From: Arthrobacter sp. AK04
GTDB taxonomy: Bacteria > Actinomycetota > Actinomycetes > Actinomycetales > Micrococcaceae
Direction: 5' to 3'
DNA length: 41,429 bases
Assembly (NCBI RefSeq): GCF_021129155.1
Contig: NZ_JAJOMC010000042.1
Coordinates: forward strand, 1 to 41,429
Notes under the pieces: generated by a model
Told to the model about the DNA's origin: nothing
Seen by the model: only the letters and a program-made list of their open reading frames with translations
The model's database searches: none
Shown here: positions 7,824 to 17,781 of the stretch, one piece after another
Position numbering within the stretch: the stretch's first letter is position 1
How the letters are laid out: each line of letters opens with the position of its first letter
Program-made: the position numbers and the translations under genes

Positions 7824-8534
7824 ATGAACAAGAACGGTCCAGAAGCGAAGCTCCTCGTTGTCGACGACGAACCCAACATCCGCGAGCTGCTGTCCACCTC
7901 GCTGCGGTTCGCCGGATTCGACGTCGTTTCGGCGTCAAACGGACGTGACGCCCTTGCCGCCGCGGATGCCCACACCCCGGACCTGGCCGTGCTGGATGTC
8001 ATGCTCCCTGACATGGACGGTTTTACTGTCACCCGCCGGCTCCGCGCCGCCGGGAAACACTTCCCTGTCCTGTTCCTCACCGCCAAGGACGACACCGAGG
8101 ACAAGGTCACCGGGCTCACTGTCGGCGGGGATGATTACGTCACCAAACCGTTCAGCCTCGATGAGGTGGTGGCCCGGATCCGGGCTGTCCTGCGCCGGAC
8201 GCAACCGATGGTGGATGACGACGCCGTGATCCGCGTGGACGACCTTGAGCTCGACGACGACGCCCACGAGGTACGCCGCGGCGGCACCGTCATTGAGCTC
8301 TCCCCTACCGAGTTCAAGCTGCTCCGCTACCTCATGCTCAACCCCAACCGGGTGCTCTCCAAGTCGCAGATCCTGGACCACGTCTGGGAATACAACTTCA
8401 ACGGTGACGCCTCCATCGTGGAGTCGTACATTTCCTACCTCCGGCGGAAGGTTGACATCGATCCCGACGCCCCCGCCCTGATCCAGACCAAGCGCGGCGT
8501 GGGCTACGTGCTCCGGACGGCAGAAAAGCGCTGA
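7824..8534 (+). CDS. OmpR/PhoB-family response regulator
   Basis: 236-aa two-component response regulator. The receiver domain (about 9-120) has the acidic pair DD (14-15), phospho-acceptor Asp58 in VLDVMLPDMDGF, Thr86 in FLTAKDD and Lys108 in VTKPFS, so all catalytic residues are present. The C-terminal winged helix (about 135-232) contains ELSPTEFKLLRYLMLNPNRVLS and ends RGVGYVLR, as in the OmpR class. It is most like the mycobacterial PhoP/TcrX-type group. Its partner kinase starts two bases after its stop codon, so the pair is one transcript. The target genes cannot be read from the sequence; the palindrome upstream could be an autoregulatory site. Confidence 0.95.
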   Translation: MNKNGPEAKLLVVDDEPNIRELLSTSLRFAGFDVVSASNGRDALAAADAHTPDLAVLDVMLPDMDGFTVTRRLRAAGKHFPVLFLTAKDDTEDKVTGLTVGGDDYVTKPFSLDEVVARIRAVLRRTQPMVDDDAVIRVDDLELDDDAHEVRRGGTVIELSPTEFKLLRYLMLNPNRVLSKSQILDHVWEYNFNGDASIVESYISYLRRKVDIDPDAPALIQTKRGVGYVLRTAEKR

Positions 8535-8536
8535 CC

Positions 8537-10057
8537 TTGCTGCAGCGATGGAAGTCGGCGTCCCTGAGGACGCAGCTGGTGGCCATGATCATGGCGCTGC
8601 TGATAGTCGCCCTGACGGTGACCGGGGCTGGAACGTTGGCCCTGCTGCACAGTTACCTGCAGGCGCAGGTGGACGACAAACTGTATGCAGCTGTGGACCT
8701 GGCCCGGAAACAGCGCTCCTTTACGCCCCTGCAGGCTCCCACCAACCCGATGGTCCCCACAGACTATTCGCTCATTCTCTTCGCCCCGGGCGAAGACCCC
8801 TATCCCTTCGGCGGCGATGTGGACAACCGCCCGGACATCAGCTCCATCTCGGTGGAGCAGGCCCAGGCACGCGGGGCGGTCCCCTACCAGGTGCGCGGCA
8901 CGGACGGCGAGAACTGGCGGGTGGTCGCCGTACCCGTCCAGAACGGCCAGACGACTGCGGTGGTGGCCATCGGACTGCCCCTGCGAAGCGTGGACGACGT
9001 CCTCAAGCACGCCACCCTGGTGGTGACCGGAGTGGGCCTCCTGACCCTGCTGCTCGCATCCCTCATTGCAAGCTGGACCGTCTCCCGTTCCTTCCGGCCC
9101 CTGGCCCGGGTGGAAAAGACCGCGGCCGCCATCGCCGCCGGTGATCTCTCCCGCCGCGTGGAGGTCGAAAACCCCGGCACCGAGCTCGGGCGGCTCAGTA
9201 GGTCATTGAATGCCATGCTCGCCCATATCGAAACAGCCTTCGCGGCCCGCACAGCATCGGAGGCGAGGATGCGGCGCTTCGCGGCCGACGCCTCCCATGA
9301 GCTGCGGACCCCGCTGGTGACCATTCGAGGTTTCTCCGAGCTGTACCGGCATGGCGCGCTGGCCACGGAGGAAGACGTGTCCACTGCCATGGGGAGGATC
9401 GAAAGCGAAGCCAAGCGCATGGGTTCGATGGTGGAGGACCTGCTGCTGCTGGCCCGCCTTGATGAGCAGCGTCCGCTGCAGCAAAAGCCCGTGGACCTGC
9501 AGCTCATTGCGCACGATGCCGTGGTGGACACCCAGGCCAGCGACCGCTCCCGCGTGATATCGCTGACGGGCCTCGACGGCGGTCCCGCCACCCCGGCCCC
9601 TGCCCTGGGCGACGAAGCCAAGCTCCGCCAGGTGGTAGGCAACCTGGTGGGCAACGCCCTGCGTTACACCCCGGAGGGCAGCCCCATCGAGCTGGCGGTG
9701 GGGGTCCGGCCGGCGGAAGACGGGCAGCTGCGCTCCGTCATCGAAGTTCGGGACCACGGTCCGGGCATCTCGGAAGAAGACGCGTCCAAGGTCTTCGAGC
9801 GGTTCTACCGCGCGGACACGTCCAGGACGCGGGACACGGGAGGCAGCGGGCTGGGACTCGCCATTGTCGCCGCGATCGTGGGCTCCCACGGCGGCAGCGT
9901 ACGGGTTGAAAAGACCGACGGCGGCGGCGCCACCCTTGTGGTCAGCCTGCCGCAGCGTGACGACGTTCGAGATTCAGGGATGCGCGTGGACGAGAGCCCC
10001 GGGGAAGCAGACCGTGTTGACGAGAATAAGGGCAACGGCGAGGTTATGCACATATAG
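8537..10057 (+). CDS. two-component sensor histidine kinase
   Basis: 506-aa membrane kinase with TM1 at about residues 14-37, an extracellular sensor of about 120 residues and TM2 at about 160-181. A HAMP domain (about 181-233) is followed by a HisKA dimerisation domain with phospho-acceptor His254 in FAADASHELRTPL. The ATPase domain has an N box NLVGNALRYTP, G1 box DHGPGI, F box FERFYR and G2 box GGSGLGLAIV. All boxes look functional. The start is TTG at 8537, two bases after the response-regulator stop, which implies translational coupling. The hydrophilic C-terminal tail (about 475-506, rich in Asp/Glu/Arg) is outside the catalytic domain. The signal is unknown. Confidence 0.93.
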   Translation: MLQRWKSASLRTQLVAMIMALLIVALTVTGAGTLALLHSYLQAQVDDKLYAAVDLARKQRSFTPLQAPTNPMVPTDYSLILFAPGEDPYPFGGDVDNRPDISSISVEQAQARGAVPYQVRGTDGENWRVVAVPVQNGQTTAVVAIGLPLRSVDDVLKHATLVVTGVGLLTLLLASLIASWTVSRSFRPLARVEKTAAAIAAGDLSRRVEVENPGTELGRLSRSLNAMLAHIETAFAARTASEARMRRFAADASHELRTPLVTIRGFSELYRHGALATEEDVSTAMGRIESEAKRMGSMVEDLLLLARLDEQRPLQQKPVDLQLIAHDAVVDTQASDRSRVISLTGLDGGPATPAPALGDEAKLRQVVGNLVGNALRYTPEGSPIELAVGVRPAEDGQLRSVIEVRDHGPGISEEDASKVFERFYRADTSRTRDTGGSGLGLAIVAAIVGSHGGSVRVEKTDGGGATLVVSLPQRDDVRDSGMRVDESPGEADRVDENKGNGEVMHI

Positions 10058-10163
10058 CCGCCGGCGGTGGAAGCGTCCGGTGCGGTTTCCCTACGCTCGA
10101 GGGCAAGGGGCCGGACCGGCCGGGCCCGCAGGCGCAAGCTGCCGCACAGCGAAAGGCACCACC

Positions 10164-10451
10164 ATGAGCATTATCTCCGTCGATACCGAGCTCCTCCAGC
10201 TGAAGTCCGCCAGTGTCCAGGCCACGGTGGACAGAATCAGCGCCGACGTCCAGGCCATGAAACGAGGCCTGGACGAACTCCAGGGTTCGTGGCGGGGAGC
10301 TGCCGCCACGAACTTCCAGGCACTCATCACCGAATGGACCCTAACGCAGGGACGGGTGGAAGCCTCACTTGCATCCATCAACACGGCGCTTGCCTCAGCA
10401 GCGGCCACCTACGCGCAGGCGGAGCAGGGCAACACCCAGCGGTTCAGCTGA
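10164..10451 (+). CDS. WXG100-family protein (orphan)
   Basis: 95-aa helical-hairpin protein with the signature SWRG (Trp-x-Gly) in the turn between two helices. This is typical of WXG100/EsxA-like proteins exported by type VII secretion. It has no signal peptide. GAAAGG sits seven bases before the ATG. No ESX core gene (EccC, EccB, EccD) or WXG partner is in the window, so export would need a machinery encoded elsewhere; alternatively it is a cytoplasmic member. It follows the histidine kinase by about 106 bases and may use its own promoter. Confidence 0.88.
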   Translation: MSIISVDTELLQLKSASVQATVDRISADVQAMKRGLDELQGSWRGAAATNFQALITEWTLTQGRVEASLASINTALASAAATYAQAEQGNTQRFS

Positions 10452-10458
10452 GCGGTGG

Positions 10459-11421
10459 CTAGGCTTCAGGTGTCCCCTGATGGAACCGCAGCCGCCACCG
10501 GCCGCCGTCCAGCACCCACAGTGAGCTTCGCAGAGTCGCGCCTGAGCGTGCATAGCTGCGGTAGGTAAGGAGGACCGCTTCCGCACCGATGCGTTCCGCG
10601 CCCAGGATCTCAATGTCCGTACGCTCGCCCGGGTCCTCCTCGAGGGCCATCATCATGGCGTCCCGGGTCCACATCCTGCCCGAGCTGCCGATCTCCATGA
10701 AGTCGGGGTGGAGCAGGACCGCTGTCCGGCCGATATCCCCGCGAACCAGCGGCCCCAGCAGCTCCCGTTCAAGTTCCTCCACTATGGCCTCGGGCGGCGC
10801 TTCAGCTGCCTTCGCTGCAGTCCCGGGCTCGTCGAACCCACCGTTATCCAGCTGGCTGAACAGGTCCAGTTCCTCGTAGGCCACTGCCGGTTTTTCTGGT
10901 TGCAGGGGTGCGCTTCCGGCTTCTTGCTTTGCTGGCACCGAGTGTGCATGGTGGGCCCCGGGAAAGCCTGGACCGGAGCGGGCAGCCACGCCCTGCTGGT
11001 AGGCCGTTGCGGCGGCCCTGGCACGTTCGTCGGCGGCCTCGTTCAGGTCATGCCCGGCGTGCCCCTTCACCCACTCGAAGGTGTACTTACGGCCGGCAAG
11101 CTCCCGGTCCAGTTCCTTGAGCAGGTCCACATTGAGGACCGGCTTGCCGTCGGCCTTGCGCCAGCCCTTCCGCTTCCACCCCGGCATCCACTTGGTAATC
11201 GAATTGATGACGTACTGGCTGTCGCAGAGGATGTGAAGTTCCTCCTGGGGAAGGTGGGCCGTGGCCCGCAACAGATCCAGGACCGCCATCAGTTCGCCCT
11301 GGTTGTTTGTCCCATGGGGCCACCCGCCCGCACGCCAGCAGTCGTCATTCACGTACCAGGCCCAGCCGGCCGGACCGGGGTTTCCCAAGGCCGAGCCGTC
11401 AGCCGCTGCAGTTATCGTCAC
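10459..11421 (-). CDS. ribonuclease HI fused to a DUF4440-like domain
   Basis: 320-aa two-domain protein. Residues 1-145 are RNase HI, which cleaves the RNA strand of RNA:DNA hybrids. The four catalytic acids are visible: Asp8 (ADGS), Glu43 (NNQGEL), Asp67 (LCDSQY) and Asp131 (NEAADERAR), with the basic handle KWMPGWKRKGW and the VKGHAGH loop. A variable linker (about 145-200) leads to a C-terminal domain (about 205-320) resembling DUF4440/SnoaL-like (NTF2 fold): ELERELLGPLVRGD, FMEIGSSGRMWTRDAM, and GGRWRLRFHQGTP at the end. The GTG at 11421 is chosen because AGGA lies seven bases upstream; the ATG at 11472 has no good site. It converges with the WXG100 gene with only seven bases between stops. 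Confidence 0.88.
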   Translation of the reverse strand: MTITAAADGSALGNPGPAGWAWYVNDDCWRAGGWPHGTNNQGELMAVLDLLRATAHLPQEELHILCDSQYVINSITKWMPGWKRKGWRKADGKPVLNVDLLKELDRELAGRKYTFEWVKGHAGHDLNEAADERARAAATAYQQGVAARSGPGFPGAHHAHSVPAKQEAGSAPLQPEKPAVAYEELDLFSQLDNGGFDEPGTAAKAAEAPPEAIVEELERELLGPLVRGDIGRTAVLLHPDFMEIGSSGRMWTRDAMMMALEEDPGERTDIEILGAERIGAEAVLLTYRSYARSGATLRSSLWVLDGGRWRLRFHQGTPEA

Positions 11422-11499
11422 CGGTCCATCCTGCCAGACGGCCACGACAAACCGGAGACCGGCCCCGGCCATCGCCTGGAAAGCGGTTACCGAAAGTAC

Positions 11500-11529
11500 T
11501 TGACGTGGACAGAGCGGGAAAGGCAGAAT
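11500..11529 (+). promoter_or_regulatory. promoter of sugar-binding lipoprotein gene
   Basis: A TTGACG -35 hexamer (11500-11505) and a CAGAAT -10 hexamer (11524-11529) are separated by 18 bases. The -35 matches the consensus at five of six bases and the -10 at four of six. Transcription would start near 11536, just before the LacI-type operator. Confidence 0.55.
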
Positions 11530-11543
11530 CGCTATATTGAAAC

Positions 11544-11559
11544 GAGAAAGCGTTTTCTC
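11544..11559. promoter_or_regulatory. LacI-family operator
   Basis: Near-perfect palindrome GAGAAAGCGTTTTCTC, with a central CG flanked by A and T runs, as in LacI/GalR-family operators. It sits about 8-25 bases downstream of the predicted start site, a position that favours repression by roadblock. No LacI-family regulator is encoded in the window. Confidence 0.7.
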
Positions 11560-11628
11560 ATTTGCCCGATGTACGCAGATGCAGCGGCAGCCGACGGGAA
11601 GCGCCCTCAGCACCAGGAAGGCACATCA

Positions 11629-12936
11629 ATGACGATCCCAACCCTCAGCCGGAGGAAATTCCAGCTCGGCGCAGCAGCAGTTGCGCTTTCCCTCCTCGCC
11701 ACAGGCTGCGGCACCTCTTCGGGCTCGGAGAGCAACGAGGAAGTGACCCTCAGGTTTGCCTGGTGGGGAAACGAGTACCTCAACGCCCAGACCGAAAAGG
11801 TGATCGACGCCTTCGAGGCGGAACACCCGAACATCAAGATTGAATCCGAGCCCGGCGAGTGGGGCGGCTACTGGGACAAGCTGGCCACCAAGACTGCTGC
11901 CAACGATGCACCGGACGTCATCCAGATGGACCAGAAGTACATCGCGGAATACGGCGGGCGCGGGGCGCTCCTTGACCTGTCCAAGCAGGAAGGCATCGAT
12001 ACTTCCAAACTTGATAAAGAAGCGCTTGCCTCGGGCCAGTATGACGGCGCCCAGTACGGACTCAGCACCGGCCAGAACGCCTACGTCATCATGGCCAACG
12101 CCAAGGTCTTCGAAGCAGCGAATGTTCCCATCCCGGATGACACGACGTGGACGTGGGACGAATTCATGGAAACAGCCTCGAAGATCAGCGCCGCCGGAGA
12201 CGGCAAGAACTACGGCGCCGCGTACGGCAGCAATGAAGCAGACCTGATCATCTGGCTGCGCCAGCACGGGGAAAACCTGTACTCCCAGGACGGCAAGCTC
12301 GACTTCGATACCGCCACCGCAGCATCGTTCTGGGAACGGCTGAAGGAACAGCGCGACTCCAAGGCGAGCCCGCCGGCCACGGTGGCCACGGAGGACTCCG
12401 GCGCCGGGCTCGAGGAAAGCCTCTTCGGCACCAACAGGGTGGGCATGGCGTGGTGGTGGACCAACCAGCTCGGATCCCTCGAGTCCACCACCGGGAGCAG
12501 CATCAAGATGCTCCGGGCACCCAGCATCGACGGTTCAGCGGCTGAGAACGGGATGTACTACAAGCCCACCATGTTCTGGTCCGCCTCCTCCCGCTCCAAG
12601 CACCCGGAAGCCGCATCCACCTTCATCAACTACCTGGCCAACAGCCCAGAGGCCGGGGCAATCCTGATGACGGACCGCGGCGTGCCCACCAACCCTGAAA
12701 TCGTTGAGAGCATCACACCGTCCCTGAAGCCCGCGGACACCACGGTGGTGGGTTTCCTGAAGGACATCGCGTCCGACGTCCAGGAGGCTCCGCCGGTCCC
12801 GCCGGTGGGCGCGGGCAGCGTGCAGAACGTCATCAAGCGCTACACCGATGAGGTTCTCTACGACCGCCTCACCCCCCAGGCCGCCGCTGAAGCCTTCAAG
12901 AAGGAAGTTGAAGGGATGCTGGCCACCGCCAGGTAG
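11629..12936 (+). CDS. ABC sugar-binding lipoprotein (orphan, Tat-type signal)
   Basis: 435-aa extracellular solute-binding protein, family 1 (carbohydrate type). The N-terminus LSRRKFQLGAA is a twin-arginine-like motif followed by a hydrophobic stretch and the lipobox LATGC. It is therefore probably exported folded and lipid-anchored. The mature part starts with VTLRFAWWGNEYLNAQTEKVI and contains PDVIQMDQKYIAEYGGRG, typical of sugar-binding proteins. There are no permease or ATPase genes next to it; groEL follows on the opposite strand. It must work with a transporter encoded elsewhere, or serve as a regulated scavenging receptor. AGGAAGG lies before the ATG. Expression is probably controlled by the LacI-type operator at 11544-11559. 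Confidence 0.92.
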   Translation: MTIPTLSRRKFQLGAAAVALSLLATGCGTSSGSESNEEVTLRFAWWGNEYLNAQTEKVIDAFEAEHPNIKIESEPGEWGGYWDKLATKTAANDAPDVIQMDQKYIAEYGGRGALLDLSKQEGIDTSKLDKEALASGQYDGAQYGLSTGQNAYVIMANAKVFEAANVPIPDDTTWTWDEFMETASKISAAGDGKNYGAAYGSNEADLIIWLRQHGENLYSQDGKLDFDTATAASFWERLKEQRDSKASPPATVATEDSGAGLEESLFGTNRVGMAWWWTNQLGSLESTTGSSIKMLRAPSIDGSAAENGMYYKPTMFWSASSRSKHPEAASTFINYLANSPEAGAILMTDRGVPTNPEIVESITPSLKPADTTVVGFLKDIASDVQEAPPVPPVGAGSVQNVIKRYTDEVLYDRLTPQAAAEAFKKEVEGMLATAR

Positions 12937-12956
12937 CAACAGCCCGCGGTAAACAC

Positions 12957-12990
12957 AAATGTGGCCCCCTCCGGAGAGGGGGCCACATTT
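12957..12990. terminator. bidirectional terminator between lipoprotein gene and groEL
   Basis: Perfect 15-bp stem with a CGGA loop. The arms are AAATGTGGCCCCCTC and GAGGGGGCCACATTT. The A and T ends give a T-rich tail on both strands, so it can end the plus-strand lipoprotein transcript and the minus-strand groEL transcript. Confidence 0.88.
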
Positions 12991-13022
12991 ATGTGCAGCG
13001 GGACAGGTCCCGGCAGGAAGGC

Positions 13023-14859
<1,837 letters not shown>

Positions 14860-14864
14860 CTCAA

Positions 14865-14893
14865 TAATTAGCACTCCCCACGTGAGAGTGCAA
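14865..14893 (-). promoter_or_regulatory. groEL promoter
   Basis: On the minus strand there is a -35 hexamer TTGCAC (14893-14888) and a -10 hexamer TAATTA (14870-14865) with an ideal 17-base spacer. Both lie inside or beside CIRCE element 1, so HrcA binding would block RNA polymerase. Transcription would start near 14858. Confidence 0.75.
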
Positions 14894-14894
14894 G
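14868..14894. promoter_or_regulatory. CIRCE element 1 (HrcA operator)
   Basis: TTAGCACTC, nine bases, then GAGTGCAAG, read on the plus strand. The left arm is perfect and the right arm differs at two bases. It spans the groEL -35 to -10 region. Its start is 35 bases from the start of element 2, so the two sites form a tandem pair. Confidence 0.85.
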
Positions 14895-14911
14895 CGAATA
14901 AGCAGCGTAAA

Positions 14912-14927
14912 GCGCCTTGGCGGGCGC
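14912..14927 (-). terminator. weak terminator after the LivJ-type gene
   Basis: On the minus strand GCGCC, a six-base loop and GGCGC are followed by TTTACG, about 18 bases past the stop at 14945. The five-base stem and three-base T run make it weak. Read-through into groEL remains possible. Confidence 0.35.
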
Positions 14928-14944
14928 GTCTTCGCCGAGGGCGA

Positions 14945-16219
14945 TCAGCCGGCGGTGCGGCCTGCCGTTTCAACGCCGGTGGCCGCGGGAATGTTGTCGG
15001 CGCCGTACGTGAACACCGTGAAGGTGGCTGAGGTGATGTCACCGTTGGCATCGAAGGCGATAGGGCCCGATTCGCCGTCGTAATTGATGTCCGCACCGGC
15101 CGCCTTGCCTGCCAGGCAGTCTTTGTAGCTGGTGCAGGGCGCCGTCCCGGCTGCGCCCGCGCCGTCGGCGGTGCCGCCTGAAACGGCGATCAGCCCTGCA
15201 GCGATTGAACGCCCGGCATCATCCTCAGCCTTTGCCGCCGCGAGCGCGGCAAGGGTTACGGCGTCGTACGTCTCGGCCGCAAAGGATACGTCCTTCAGGG
15301 CGGGGTCGATGCCCAGCAGCCTGTCCTGGAACCCTGCCGAGGGAAGCTGCCCCGGGACTACCGCCCGTGCACCGTCCAGGGTTTTGGTTCCCAGCCTGGA
15401 GCCATACCGACTGAAGGCGCCGTCGCTCAGAATGAGCCTTGAGCCCGCGAGGGCTGCGTTGTTCAGCTCAGCCAGGGCGCCCTGCGCGCCGTCACGGGCT
15501 ATCAGGACGACGGCGTCCGGTTGCGCCTCGCGGACTGCGGCCGCGGCAGCCCCCGCCTCGCCCGGCGTGAACCCAACTGATGCCAGCACATCCAGCCCCG
15601 CCTGTTCAGCGGACGCGGAGACGGCTGCGGAGACATCGCCGCCGTAGGAACCTTCCTGGTACACCACGGAGACGGTGGCGGCTCCGGCGTCCTTGGCGAG
15701 CTTGGCCAGCACGGGTCCCTGCGCGACGTCGGCGGCGGCCGTCCGGAAGTAGTATCCGCCGCTGGCAATGCCACTGAGTGCGGCGGCGGTGTTGGCAGGG
15801 GAAACCAGCGGCGTCCGAGCCCTGGAGAGGACGTCAACGGCCGCGGCGGCATGGCTGGAGTCGGTGGGGCCGATGACTACATCCGCCTTGGCCTGGACCA
15901 GCGCCTGCGCCTGGGACGCTGTGTCCCCGGCGGCTTCAACAGGCAGGAGTTCCACCGGCCGGCCCTTGTGCCCGCCGGCGGCATTGATCTCCTTGACGGC
16001 GAGCCTGGCGGCGGCCAGTTGGGGACCGTTCAGGAAGCTGTTGGCACCTGCGTTGTCCAGGATCAGGCCAACCCGCAGCGTGCCGTCCCCCGAGGCCTCC
16101 GCCGGCTCCGTGCGCGCGTTTCCGGTCACTCCGGAGCAGGCGGTCAGGGCCAGCGTGCCGCAGAGCGCTGCGGCGAACAACGGACGGATGGGTGCAGCGG
16201 AGGAAAACGGGTGCTTCAC
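14945..16219 (-). CDS. branched-chain amino-acid-type ABC binding lipoprotein
   Basis: 424-aa periplasmic-binding-protein-like lipoprotein of the LivJ/Leu-Ile-Val type (Peripla_BP_6). The signal peptide ends at the lipobox LTAC (about residue 28). The mature domain begins [38 protein letters not shown] and includes [19 protein letters not shown] and a late [14 protein letters not shown], all typical of the family. No permease or ATPase genes are nearby. The GTG start overlaps the cold-shock gene's TGA by four bases (GTGA), so translation is probably coupled to that gene. The ligand is unknown; an amino acid or small amide would be usual for the family. Confidence 0.9.
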   Translation of the reverse strand: MKHPFSSAAPIRPLFAAALCGTLALTACSGVTGNARTEPAEASGDGTLRVGLILDNAGANSFLNGPQLAAARLAVKEINAAGGHKGRPVELLPVEAAGDTASQAQALVQAKADVVIGPTDSSHAAAAVDVLSRARTPLVSPANTAAALSGIASGGYYFRTAAADVAQGPVLAKLAKDAGAATVSVVYQEGSYGGDVSAAVSASAEQAGLDVLASVGFTPGEAGAAAAAVREAQPDAVVLIARDGAQGALAELNNAALAGSRLILSDGAFSRYGSRLGTKTLDGARAVVPGQLPSAGFQDRLLGIDPALKDVSFAAETYDAVTLAALAAAKAEDDAGRSIAAGLIAVSGGTADGAGAAGTAPCTSYKDCLAGKAAGADINYDGESGPIAFDANGDITSATFTVFTYGADNIPAATGVETAGRTAG

Positions 16220-16422
16220 TCGGCCGGCCGGACACTTTCGGCCTGCGGGCCTTTCTCGCCTTCGCCGACTTCAAGTTCCACCCGCTGGCCTTCATCCAGC
16301 GCACGGTAGCCCTCACCCTGGATGGCGGACCAGTGGACAAAGATGTCGTCCCCGGAGCCGTCAACGGTGATGAAGCCGTAGCCCTTTTCCGCGTTGAACC
16401 ATTTGACGGTTCCTCGTGCCAT
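16216..16422 (-). CDS. CspA-type cold-shock protein
   Basis: 68-aa single-domain cold-shock protein that binds single-stranded RNA/DNA and melts RNA structure. It has the canonical N-terminus [18 protein letters not shown] with RNP1 (KGYGFI) and RNP2 (IFVHW). The ATG at 16422 is favoured over one three codons upstream because it gives the usual family N-terminus. Its stop codon overlaps the start of the LivJ-type lipoprotein gene by four bases. LytR_C and DUF3263 genes lie upstream on the same strand, with a gap of 194 bases before this gene, so it probably has its own promoter and a structured leader. Confidence 0.95.
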   Translation of the reverse strand: MARGTVKWFNAEKGYGFITVDGSGDDIFVHWSAIQGEGYRALDEGQRVELEVGEGEKGPQAESVRPAE

Positions 16423-16616
16423 GATGACCACTCTTTCCGTTAGGTCCGGGGTGTAGCGCCGGTGCCGCCGTGACTCGAAGCCCGGAATTCACTTTAGCCA
16501 ATGCGCACCGGCAGCGCCGGGGCACGGCATGGCGGGCAGCAAACGTTATTCAGGCGTAACCCCTGGCCCTGACAGGGGAGCATGTTACGGAAAGTGTTTT
16601 GTTGGGAAACCCGGCG

Positions 16617-17261
16617 CTACCGGTATCCGGGGCCGAGCACCACCACCAGGGGAACCTGGAATTCGGCGCTCTCCACTACGGCGGGAACGCCCAGGAGTTC
16701 AGCGAGGGCTTGCGCGCTGGCCTCCTGCGCTGCTCCCGCGAAGAAGATCACGGAGCCCTGCTGCGGCGCCCCTGCCCAGTTGCCTACCTGGCCCAGGGTC
16801 CAGCCGTCCGACTGCACGGTTCCCCCCACCCGGCCTGCCAGCCCGGCAATTCCGGCAGCGTTGTACACCGCCACGGCCTGGGTTTTATCCACCGTTGCCG
16901 TTTGAACTGTGGGCTCCGGGCTGGACGGAGTCTCGTTGCCCGCTGGGTCCGGTTCGGAAGAAGACGACGGCTCGGGTTCGGTGGAGGGGCCTGCTGACGC
17001 GCCCAGAGCAGCGGACGGGGTCGGACCGGTTTCGGCCAGCGGCGCTGCTTCCAGGCTCGACGCCGCCTGGGTGGCGGGGCCGTCGAACCCAAGCTTCGGC
17101 AGGATCAGGAAGGAAACCATGCCAATGGCCAGCGCAACAATCCCTGCGGTCAGGATGGGCCACAGACGGACCCGGGCCGGAGCGGATGCTGTGCGGTGTA
17201 CACCTTGTCGCGACGCGGTCTGCGGAACCTTGTCGAATTCATCGCGGGCGTATTTGGTCAT
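16617..17261 (-). CDS. LytR C-terminal-domain membrane protein
   Basis: 214-aa protein with a cytoplasmic N-terminus (1-30), one transmembrane helix (about 32-55) and a long Ser/Pro/Glu-rich extracellular linker (about 65-120). A C-terminal LytR_C domain (about 125-212) begins VAVYNAAGIAGLAGRVGG. LytR_C domains accompany cell-wall LCP ligases, but the catalytic LCP domain is absent here, so an accessory cell-envelope role is likely. The gene follows the DUF3263 gene by 50 bases on the same strand, an arrangement seen repeatedly in Actinobacteria. A CCCCTG/CAGGGG inverted repeat at 16560-16578 could end its transcript, but it has no T tract. Confidence 0.88.
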   Translation of the reverse strand: MTKYARDEFDKVPQTASRQGVHRTASAPARVRLWPILTAGIVALAIGMVSFLILPKLGFDGPATQAASSLEAAPLAETGPTPSAALGASAGPSTEPEPSSSSEPDPAGNETPSSPEPTVQTATVDKTQAVAVYNAAGIAGLAGRVGGTVQSDGWTLGQVGNWAGAPQQGSVIFFAGAAQEASAQALAELLGVPAVVESAEFQVPLVVVLGPGYR

Positions 17262-17311
17262 GGGAAAGAGACATCCTTGTGTGTAGCTGCTGAGGAGTCA
17301 GCGTGAGCGTC

Positions 17312-17641
17312 TTAAGCGTCGGACCCCAGGCGGCGTGCAGTGCGTGCACGGTGACGCGACGTACGTAGTCTACGCAATCTCTTGACCAGCATGGGGTCAT
17401 GCGCCAGCGCATCCTCGGTGTCGATCAGGGCGTTGAGGAGCTGGTAATAGTGCGTGGCGGACAGATCGAACAGTTCCCGGATGGCCTGTTCCTTGGCGCC
17501 CGCATACTTCCACCACTGCCGCTCCAGGGCGAGCATCTGCTGCTCCCGCTCGCTGAGCGGCGACTCCCGCGGCGTGAAGTCCGCCAACAGGGTGTTCCGT
17601 TGCTCCTGCTCCGGCAGGTGCTCCCGAGCTGGCTCCGCCAC
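17312..17641 (-). CDS. DUF3263 domain-containing protein
   Basis: 109-aa helical protein. The conserved block [46 protein letters not shown] (about 30-75) is the DUF3263 signature and resembles a sigma-70 region 4-like helix-turn-helix. A basic Arg-rich tail follows ([18 protein letters not shown]). DNA binding is plausible but not shown. The start is GTG at 17641 with AAGGAG upstream. It is transcribed toward the LytR_C gene and divergently from ung. Confidence 0.9.
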   Translation of the reverse strand: MAEPAREHLPEQEQRNTLLADFTPRESPLSEREQQMLALERQWWKYAGAKEQAIRELFDLSATHYYQLLNALIDTEDALAHDPMLVKRLRRLRTSRHRARTARRLGSDA

Positions 17642-17781
17642 GGCGCACTCTCCTTCGCTGGTTACGTAAATGTCTGACCCCCATGCTACGGACGAACAAC
17701 ACCGTTGTCATTTGCGCGGAAGCTGAGCCGCACCCGCCGCAAGCACAGCCGGCGCCTCCTGCCGCCTGCAAGAATGGACTG

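Noticed and set aside
10085..10100. CGGTTTCCCT plus TACGCT as a shared stress-sigma promoter with 36640-36665
   Set aside because: The two elements have different spacings at the two sites, so they do not form a consistent promoter.
16560..16578. CCCCTG/CAGGGG inverted repeat as the LytR_C terminator
   Set aside because: No T tract on either strand; kept only as a remark.
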